64,000 nucleotides of DNA from Ehrlichia ruminantium. GTDB lineage: Bacteria; Pseudomonadota; Alphaproteobacteria; Rickettsiales; Anaplasmataceae. The DNA is taken from positions 62,001 to 126,000 of the forward strand of contig NZ_CP033455.1 in the NCBI RefSeq assembly GCF_009728835.1. The letters are read 5' to 3'. This document shows positions 30,852-41,100 of the stretch, one piece after another; within the stretch, counting starts at the first letter, position 1, and each line of letters starts with the position of its first letter. Made by a program: the position numbers and the translations under genes. A model generated the notes under the pieces. That model searched no databases. It was not told the DNA's origin and saw only the letters and a list, made by a program, of their open reading frames with translations.

Positions 30852-30924
30852 AGGCCGGGACCGGAATTGAACCGGTATTGGGGGATTTGCAGTCCCCTGC
30901 ATAAAACCACTCTGCCACCCAGCC
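30852..30924 (-). tRNA. tRNA-Cys (anticodon GCA)
   Basis: On the minus strand the acceptor arms GGCTGGG and CCCGGCC pair (one G-U), the anticodon loop CTGCAAA carries GCA inside GGGGA/TCCCC, and the T-arm ACCGGTTCAATTCCGGT is standard. The discriminator is U, as expected for tRNA-Cys. CCA is not encoded. The 5' end lies only 4 nt after the fbaB stop codon on the same strand, so the tRNA must be cut from a shared transcript or have its promoter inside fbaB. Confidence 0.97.
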
Positions 30925-30928
30925 GTAA

Positions 30929-31831
30929 TTAATTGTTATAAATTTCTGCAATTTTGTCTATCATTGATATAGCATCATTTTTAGATCTTTGAAAGGAATT
31001 GCGTCCTATAATTGATCCATCTCCTTTACCTAACTTAATTGATTGTATTTCCTGGAATAGTTCTGCATCAGTTTTTGATTCACCTCCTGAGAATACAACA
31101 ATTCTTCTTCCAGCAAAACAAGATAATTTTACATATGCAACTCTTTGTGCTAGAGATGAAATATCACAGGGTACATGATCTTTTTCTATGTGACTTGTTG
31201 GGAGTTTTACCTTGATTATATGTGCCCCGAGTGATGCTGCAATATGGGCAGCATATGCTACTATATCTACTGCTGTTTCCCCTTGTTTTGATAAACCTTC
31301 TCCGCGTGGATATGACCATATTACAACTATTAACCCGCAAGATTTTGCTTCAGCTATTAAAGACTTGACTTCTCTAACCATAGAAAAAAAATTATGAGAT
31401 CCTGGATATATGGTTAACCCTATGCCTAAACATCCCAATCTCAAAGCATCCTTTACAGACGATGTGACTACTTGATCAGGGAAACTACTGTGAGGAGAAA
31501 GTGCTGTGGAGCTATTTATTTTAAGTATTAGTGGTATTAACCCAGCATAAGTAGATGCTCCTGCTTCAAGCATTCCAATCGGAGCAGCATATGCACTAAA
31601 ACCGCTTTCTATTGCTAATTGAAAATGATAGTGTGGATCATACGACTCAGAGTTTTTTGCAAAACTTCTTGTTGGACCATGTTCTAAGCCTTGATCAACA
31701 GGCAGTATGAGCAACTTGCCACTTCCTGCAACCTTTCCGTGCAGCAGTATCCGCATAAGATTTGCTTTTACACCTGGATTCTCACTTTCATAAAACCCTA
31801 CAATGTCCTGAATACAACTGCTGGCTATCAC
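30929..31831 (-). CDS. fbaB: Class I fructose-bisphosphate aldolase, FbaB/DhnA type
   Basis: 300 aa. The beginning ILPVDQGLEHGPTRSF (43-58), the ESYDPHYHFQLA segment and IIKVKLPTSH (Schiff-base Lys about residue 200) match archaeal-type class I aldolases. VFSGGESK near 250 is the phosphate-binding loop. In an organism without complete sugar uptake it most likely works in gluconeogenesis, feeding the pentose phosphate enzymes such as Rpe (inference). The frame opens with GTG at 31831. tRNA-Cys begins 4 nt after its stop. Confidence 0.93.
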   Translation of the reverse strand: MIASSCIQDIVGFYESENPGVKANLMRILLHGKVAGSGKLLILPVDQGLEHGPTRSFAKNSESYDPHYHFQLAIESGFSAYAAPIGMLEAGASTYAGLIPLILKINSSTALSPHSSFPDQVVTSSVKDALRLGCLGIGLTIYPGSHNFFSMVREVKSLIAEAKSCGLIVVIWSYPRGEGLSKQGETAVDIVAYAAHIAASLGAHIIKVKLPTSHIEKDHVPCDISSLAQRVAYVKLSCFAGRRIVVFSGGESKTDAELFQEIQSIKLGKGDGSIIGRNSFQRSKNDAISMIDKIAEIYNN

Positions 31832-32179
31832 AAAGTTTCTTATGGTTAAACAAATTATTTTCTTATATTAACAAATTTTTTTATCACTACAAGTACAAAA
31901 TGTTTTGTTTACTTTCTTTTGAGATTTGTATGATTTGTAATAAGGTGTAATATTCTAATATACTTCGCTATTATAGGCAATAGTGTATCAGTGAACTCTA
32001 TTGTAAATATTATATTATATTATATGATAATATAGCATATAAATTTAGCAGTTTTTGCTTGTAAAAAGTTTAATAATTCTTACAATAGTACAAGATATTT
32101 AAAAAATTAATACATAATATTAAATTTATAATCATTATATATCTTAAATTTGTACTGAATAATTTTGTGAGTAGTCTGT
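31832..32179. other. Divergent promoter region
   Basis: 348 bases between fbaB (-) and the giant gene (+). It must hold both promoters. The part from 32000 is nearly all A and T (for example ttatattatattatatgata); boxes cannot be assigned. Confidence 0.45.
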
Positions 32180-35100
32180 ATGTTTCATCAGAAACTTGAT
32201 ATGGTATATATAGACCAGTTTATCCAAGATCAACCCAAGTCAAAAGTTACTCGATCTGAAAAAACAGTTTCTTTATCATATGAAACTATATGGAATTATC
32301 TCTGTGATATCGGATTAATTACGTATAAAAGCTATAATGCTTATACTAAGTACATTAAAGCATACCATCCGGATTACAATGTCTTTTATGGGATAACACT
32401 GTGTGATCCTAGAGTATTTCTTGAAGAAATTAAAATACCGCAATCTGGTGGAATGTTAAGTAAAATTCAAGAGGATTATAAGGATTGTCACTCATTAGAG
32501 TTGTATATATTAAATGGATATGTTCTTTCTGTATTGGTTAATGATCCTCTGTTTGAACAGTTTAGATCAAAAATTATCAGTATAAAAATGGGGGATATAG
32601 ATTTATTTCAAAATGTTTATAATGATTTAAAACAAAATTCAAATGGTTGTTCTGAAGAAGATATAAACTTTTTAGTAAGGGGCGTGATGACTGATGCTCA
32701 TATTGAAAAGTACATAAGCTTATTCCCATCGTTAATAGAGCTTGATTGTGTTATTAGTGAGCCAAAATGTTCTGAAACTTTAGTTCGTGTGCTAGATGAT
32801 ATACCTATATTATCAGGGTTAAGTTTAAGATGTGCTAATAGTGTACCATCTATAGAATGTTTTGATAAGAATATAAGTATTAAGCAACAAGTAGAGAAGT
32901 TGCTTTTAATAAATTGTCCTATGGATATGTTACTGTATTTCTGTGGTATGCAGTTTTTATTTATTATTGCGCCACAAAATTTACCTAGTAATGGAGTAGT
33001 TTTATTTAAAAAATATTGTGATGTACCAGATTTAGTAGAGGTATTATTAGTATCTACTAATAGTTATAGTAGGATGCCTGGTGGTAAGATAGTATCTTTA
33101 ACTGTAGATTACGATATATCAATTTTTAAGAATCTAAAATTATTACTTATAAATCCATGTCAAGATATTAGGACAATTATATCTATAGATGGTTTATTTG
33201 ACAGTAAGGATGGTTTAGCTTTCTGTAATAAATTAATTACCACTAAAAAATTCAATGTATTACTTAATCAGGGAAAAGAGTATCCTAAATCTATAGAAAA
33301 GATATTGATATTATCATCTCCGTTACATAAATTTTATTCACTTGCAGATAATGAGAAATTATTGTTTCCTAATTTGGAATGTGTATTTGTTAGTGCTCCA
33401 CTTGTAAGAGCATGCTTATCTATTAATACATTAGTTCCTTACCTTTTTTATAGTATAGATTGTATAAAAGGTGGTGTTGTTAATAGAAACCTGAATAGGC
33501 AAGAAAATGCGCAATTGATTATATTGCTTTATAGTATTAAAAAAAAAGTAGGTTCTTTATTATTTCATGTATTGGACAATGATCTGTTATGTAGTGATAT
33601 AGCGTCATATTTAAAACGTATTGACATGAAAGAGCTATTACAAGATTCATCGGTCTTTCATAACATGACATTATCAGATATGTTATCTAATTCTGTATTA
33701 TTTAATGTCACTATAGATATACCAATGATGAGTGCAGAATTTCTTAAGGTGTTTTGTAGTATTCCTCTTGTCATAAAGGTTAAAATTCAGTATTTGGATA
33801 ACCTTAGTTTTTCCCAACACATAATGTTGTTTTCTCTTTTTAGTATAAGGTCTGCAATACGATCTGCTGTTAATTTATCGGACAAGTGCTGTATTTTGAC
33901 GCTAAAAGATTGGAATAATTTCATGGCTAATATAAGCGTTTCGGATAAAGATTTTGAAATTATTAAAAATATATTACCTAATTTCCCTGAAGGACTGCGT
34001 AACGAACATAATGTTAGAGGTTGTGTGAAAAAGGTATCTACATTAATTGTTGATACTCTATCAAAATATTCTGTTGTCGTAATACAAGATTTCGTAGATA
34101 AGAATGTCATGGTTTCTGAAAGACATTTTGTGATGTGTGTTGCTGGCTTTGTTATTTCTAGATGTATACAAATGATAAATTCATTTGTAGAAGGATTTAA
34201 AGTACAGAGTTGTGATCCACATCTTTTTATACGTATGTTACGCTCTACTGTTGGTAGTATATGTGATGATTCTTTATTTGACGTTGTCACATTTAATCAA
34301 TCTTTCTGTAAAATTACTAAAATTATTACTCAGACTTTTAATAAAAGAAATTTTCTTACTTATGTAGATATACTGAAATTTGCAAATCTATGTATTATAA
34401 ATGATGAAAAGCTAATACGTAGTTTAAAGAGTCAAGGTTTTAATAAAATAGACATACAGATGTTTAAAGCTGCTTTATTTGTTTTTAAGATGCTTAATAA
34501 TGCTAATTTTTCTCCTAATCAAATATTTTTTATAATAGAAAATAGTCAGGATAAGAAAAATCCATGGATGACTCTTAATGTAATGTATCAAAGTCTGTAT
34601 GATACTGTTCAAACGGGTTATGAGTACTTAAAAGGGATGACATCTATTAGTTTAATCTTTTTTTTTATTATTGATAAAGCTGTTAGCGCAGGAAAGATTT
34701 CTAGTAGACTATTACATAAAATGTTGTGTTCTATAATTGTTGAGTCTGTTTCAGAAATTCTAAGTGGTGACTCTACTCATATATTAGAGATATCATCTTT
34801 TATTAAAAGTATGATAAAGTTATCTTATGATGTGGAACGAAGTAATACAGATACAGAGCATGCTTGTATTGTTAAGTTTATAGTCGATTTATGTGTGGCT
34901 ATTGGGATACAAGAACAGAAATTTTGTTATGGTCTTACTGAAGAATTTTTTGAAGAATTACCGGCTGATGTAATTGATGAGATTAGATTATTGGGAGGTA
35001 TTTCTCGTAAAAGTGTAATACAAATATGTTCAGCTATGTTCTTTAGGGAAATAATAAAAACCACTGTAATGAGTAATGAAGTTTTGGCTAATGATTGGGC

Positions 35101-38100
35101 AAATGTGTTAAAGTCTGTATCGCCAAGTAATTTTGAGTCTATAGAATTTCGACCTATGATACAGGAATTTCAGGTCCTATATTCTGGGTTAGTTGGAAGT
35201 ACGTGTTTTTTATGTCGAGATGAATATGAATATGCTGTCAGGCAATTGTATCCAGTGGTTAATAGTGAAGAAAAGCACTTCTGTGAAGATATACATAATA
35301 TCATAGCTGACTTATCACTAAAGAAAATGGTGTATTCTTATGTTATATGTGATATGGAAAGGAAAGTATTACTAAGACAATTACTATTGAAGCTTATCTA
35401 TAAATTTCAAGAATATTCTACAGCTAATTTTGTAGAATACAGTACTCAATTCATAGGTGTTCTTAGTTATGATGTTGGAGGATTTATTTATGAAAATCCT
35501 AGTCATCACAATATGCAGTTTTTGTGGATGTTAAAAAATATTAAGCCTTCTACCATCATTAGCTTAATAGATAGTAATATAGCTGAGTATGGAGAAAGAA
35601 ATAACCCTGTAGAACTATATAATGCAATTGTAATGTCTGGAAAACGGCTGTGTAAAGGTTCTCTACCTGACTTGCCTGCTCAATTTGTTCAGGGTAGATT
35701 TATTAAGTTCTATTATAAAATATTGGGTATAATATGTGATCTACATTGTCAACAGAGTGAACTATCCGATAATGGTTTGATAAAAATTATCAAGATAGTT
35801 TTGGATGCTAATAAAATTTTTTATCATAAGTCATCACATATTTACAAATGTGCATCTAATTTAGAATTTTGTAACGATGAAACAAAGGAAGTAGTAGATA
35901 GATGTAAAAAGTGGATATGTGCACTTAAAGATAATACGCTATATAATGATAGTACAATTATTGACATAGCAGCGATAAAACAAGATTTATTAAATAAATG
36001 TCAAGATATTGAATTTGTTAAAACATTAAATTACAGAGTTGTGTCTGCTTATCTTAAACCTTATATGGGGTCTATACATTATTGTAGTGATATGGTAGAT
36101 CATATAATCTTCTCTGTTGTTGGACAGGTTATAGGCAATAATCGTGACATATTTTTCGAAAAACTCACTGATGCTTTGATTTCGAAGAAGAAATTAAATA
36201 CCATTCAGAACTTTAGTGAAGTTGTTTTAGAAGTCTTCACGAAATTACTGGAAAACAATGAGGTATCTAGTCAAAAGAAGGAAGTGATCCTTAAAAAGGG
36301 ATCAAAACAAAAAAAAGCATGTGATTTAAGTGTATATATTGATGGTTTATTGAATAAATACTTGTGTAAGTGGTGGTATACCATATTAGACAATATATTC
36401 TGTAATAAAAGTTTAGAGCAAAGTATAGGTTTATATACTATTGAATCCTTTGTATATGAGGAAGGTTTATCTGTTAAAACTGAATTGGCATTTAGGCAAA
36501 AAATAGAGGCAGAAGAAGCTAATGAGTATTTAATATTAATTAATAAGTTAAAAGCAATCTGTTGTTATCAAGAAAGTGCTGCGAGTTGTGTAAATTGTTA
36601 CCCTATTAACAATGGGGTATTAAGTAACATCATAGCTAGAATTAAGTGTCCTGCTACAGATGCTGAAAAAAAAGAGGCATTATTACAACGTGTTGTTAAA
36701 GAAGGAAGTATTGTATTCCCTAAGGAGTTGGATCATACAAAACTACAAATAGGTGCAAGGTTATATTATGCTACCAATATGAATATTTATAATTTAAAGT
36801 TCATATATCTTTTACAAGTGTGTTTATTTGATGAATTTTTTTATCACAGTGACTGCACTTTTGATATTAATGTGTTAAATAAACAAGCACGTAAAGTACT
36901 AGTTATAGCTGATCATAATTCTGAATTCTATTGTGAGAATGAGATTTATTTTTGTATCAATGCGTTACGTTACGTGCAAGGTAGTACATTTTATGAGCGA
37001 GATTTACATACTCCAGAGATGATCAGTTTTTTAAGTGTAAATTTAGCTTGGGACACAGTAAATATATTGTTATACGATTTAGTGTTTGGAAACTATCTGA
37101 ATGACATAGCTAGTGTTTTACATTATGTAGAGGATCGTTTTAAAACTGAAAATCAGCTTGATGATGCTGTGATGTTACCATTGAGGTTTCATTATAAAAC
37201 CGTATTACTTCAATATAAAGAGGAAAATACTAATGCTAATAATCCTATCATTTTCCTTTGTAAATTTTTGAAATTATTTAACTATGATTTATTGGAGTAT
37301 TATATACCTGGATATGGTGTTAATTCACAATCGGTAAAAAAGCGATCTGGAACAGTATGTGCTGATGTTAAGCCTGAATTGATAAAGAGTACACATAAGA
37401 AAAAGAATACCAATAAAAAAAGTAAAAGTGCAAAAGTAGTACAAGTTATTCAAGATACAAGCGATGAAGTGTTAGTTGGTACACCTGAAGTTGATGTAAA
37501 ATCTCAATCCAGTTTTGTTGGGCAGCAAATCCATATTGTTCAGAAAGTCTGTGATATTAATAGTGTACATTTGAATGATGCAAGTAAGGATGAATGTTAT
37601 GAAGAGGCTACAGGTGTTACTATTAGAGAAGATTATGTTACTGCAGGTGAATCGGTAACAGTTCCTGTGAATGATGCAAGTAAGGATGAATGTTATGAAG
37701 AGGCTACAGGTGTTACTATTAGAGAAGATTATGTTACTGCAGGTGAATCGGTAACAGTTCCTGTAAATGATGCAAGTAAGGATGAGTGTTATGAGGAAGC
37801 TACAGGTGCTAGTATTAAAAGAGATTGTATTACTGCGGGTGAATCGGTAACAGTTCCTGTGAATGATGCAAGTAAGGATGAATGTTATGAAGAGGCTACA
37901 GCTGTTACTATTAAAGAGGATTATGTTACTGCAGGTGAATCAGTAACAGTTCCTGTATCAAATGATGAGTATTTGAAACAAGGGGCTAAACCGAAAATAA
38001 AAGAATTATCTAGTAAGAAGAAAAAGTCTAAAAAAAGTTCTGCAGTGTGCACTGCTAAGCCTATGATTCCTGTACTGCAGGAAGGTAACTTAAAAAAAGA

Positions 38101-41100
38101 TATAATAATGAAGAATGTGGATAATGTTACCTTGTTAAAAGATGATAAAGTCTCTAAGCGAAGTAAAGCTCAACTTATTTGTATTGAAGAAAAAGATAAG
38201 TTACATCTTATTGATATGTGTGCTAGTGAACATACAGTTTCTATACCAGAACAAAATAATGAAGTAGTAAGTGCTGTTATAAATGATGTGGGTCAAACAT
38301 TATTAGATGGTAATACTGCTACAGTATATGATGATGATCATCTGGTATTTGAAGAAACTACTGCTGAGTTGTGTACTAGTAACGATACTTTAGATATGGT
38401 TAGTTCAGATAGTTTACAATCTTTAGAGATTTGTCAGGCAGAAGATGTTCCTGTAGATGATGTAGTATTGCTAGGTAGTAATTCAGCGAATAATAGTATT
38501 TTACAGAAAAAGCAGCAAAAGAAAGGTCAATTGACTAAATCCCAACGCCAGAGAGCAAATAGAAAAGCAAGAAAGGTTAGAGAACAAACAGATTCAGTTG
38601 GTATACAGATTGAAGAAAAATCACATTTAATAGAATGTTGTGAATTAAAGCATGAAAAAACTCTAGATTCTAATTTGTTATCTTGTTTTGATGGTGAAGT
38701 AGGTCCTGTAGTTCCTTGTGATGTAATGAGGTTCCAGTATGTATTGGATAAATATCTAGTAACTACTGCTTCGATGTGTAAGACGAGATCTTCTCATTTG
38801 TTATATTATTTAAGGCTTACTGGAAGTTTGTTTATGCTTGTCAAAAGTGAGAGATCGTCTGTTCTAGTGGTAACAGAATCTGCTGAAAAAGCATTAAAAG
38901 ATTTTTTTGCTGAAAGATCACAATATGATTTTTTTCTTTCAATGATAAAATTGTCTATATTAACTAATTTTCTCATGATTATAAGACCAAATAGTAAATT
39001 TGAAGAGATGACAGCTCTTTTTAAACACTATTATAAAGTATTTACTATGGATTTAGATGCTTTTCTGTTGGATGTTATACAGGAGCTTTGTTGTATTAAT
39101 TCTAAAGGTATTTCATTAGATAAATTAAGGGATCGTATTCTGAGAGTTTTTGAGAAATATGAGAGTCAGTTTTGTACACAAGGATATTATATAAAGGAAT
39201 ATCCACTTGATTTTCTAGCAAGGATATTAGAAATTTGTCCATTGGTTTCTAAAGTAGAATGTGTTAACCTATCGGAATTACATACTATTATTTATAGTGC
39301 TGGTGTTGTTTGTATTGTTACGCATATTGGACATATAGTACAACAATCCTGTAAGATTTTTTATTATCGTGCAAACTCAATTCGGAGAGATGTTAAATCT
39401 AGTTTTGTCTTTGATTTTATAAGACAGTGTTATGCTTTTAGAAATACATCATGTCATTTATATGATGGTAAAGTTGTTAATACGAATATAGATTTTTTTA
39501 GCATGGTTTCAAACATTATAGCCAACTTTCAAACGTTTGTACAATATGATAGTGGTAATTCTCTTTGTATAATGTATGATTTTTTTAGACAGTATAGTAG
39601 TTTTATAGAAAAGAAGAATAAAATCTCTAGTAAACGACAAGGTAGTATTAGGATCATAAAGGCAAATCCAGTAAAACTGGTACCTCGTGTAATTAGTCAT
39701 GAACAGGCAACACATAAGTTAGTAAGTGAGTTACCTAATAGTGCTAGTTCTCAAGTAAGTGAGTTATTTCCTAAAGTTAAAACTCCACTAATTTTAGGTG
39801 ATAGTGCTGTTGTTCAGAATATTGCTGAGGTGGATACTAGTTCTAGAACAATTTTAAATGCAGGTGAAGCTGTTGAAGAATCATCTGAAAATAGTAGCCG
39901 TAATGGTTCATGTGAAACTCACTTAATGTTTGATGAAAGCATGAATAGCAATATTGGTAGTACTGTAGAGAGTTTTTCTATGCAGCAACAAGAGTATGAG
40001 GATAGTAATTTATTACAGTCTTTGACTTTATTGCAAGCAAGTAGAGAAGATTTATCTTGTATAGAGCAAGATATTAATAGTATTGCACAAAATTCTTCTA
40101 TACGGCAAGAAAGTATTGAAGATATGTTCTTACGCCTTACAGAAGATAATTTACAAAGTGTAGATACGGTAGATTCTACAGAACTATCTAGTTTGCCACA
40201 AGTATCAGATATTGTGCCTACTTGTTTAGATTCTGATAAAGTATTTGTAAATCCACCAAATAAGCTGGGTGATCAGACTGATAAGAGAGATTGTTGTTTA
40301 CCTGATTATGGTATGGATTATTCATGTTTATCATCTAGTGGAGATACTGGTAGAGTCATAAAGAGTTTTGAAAGTAATTTACAATGTTATACAAATTCTT
40401 ACAGTGGATATAATATTTTTGATCCATTATTACCTAAGCAAAAAGCTAGTAATAGTGTTCCTAATTTACAACAAAGTGGCACAGATAAAGGATATAGTAC
40501 TGAAGGAAACCTTGATCAGAATTTACCGTATCATCCAGCAGATGCTTATGGTGAGCGTGGAATGCGTTATCCTTTATTACCTCAAGGAAGCACTGATGAT
40601 AGTGCTGTAGCAAATGGTAGTAGACTGGATTTACAGCAAGGTGTTACTGGTAAATATAGTATTAGAGGAAACCTTGGTCAGGATTTGCCGTATCATTCAG
40701 CAGGTGCTTATAGTGAACGTAGAATGCATTATCCTTTATTACCTCGAGGAAGTACTGGTGATAGTGCTGTAGCAAATGGTAGTAGACTGGATTTACAGCA
40801 AGGTGTTACTGGTAAATATAGTATTAGAGGAAACCTTGGTCAGGATTTGCCGTATCATTCAGCAGGTGCTTATAGTGAACGTAGAATGCATTATCCTTTA
40901 TTACCTCATCCTTTATTACCTCAAGGAAGCACTGATGATAGTGCTGTAGCAAATGTTAGTAGACTGAATTTACAGCAAGGTGTTACTGGTAAATATGGTA
41001 TTAGAGGAACCCTTAATCAGAATTTGCCGTATCATCCAGCAGATGCTTATGGTGAACGTGGAATGCATTATCCTTTATTACCTCAAGGAAGTACTGGTGA

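Noticed and set aside
30748-30951. 67-codon reading frame on the minus strand
   Set aside because: It runs through tRNA-Cys in the same direction and into the 3' end of fbaB; the tRNA explains the conserved-looking sequence.
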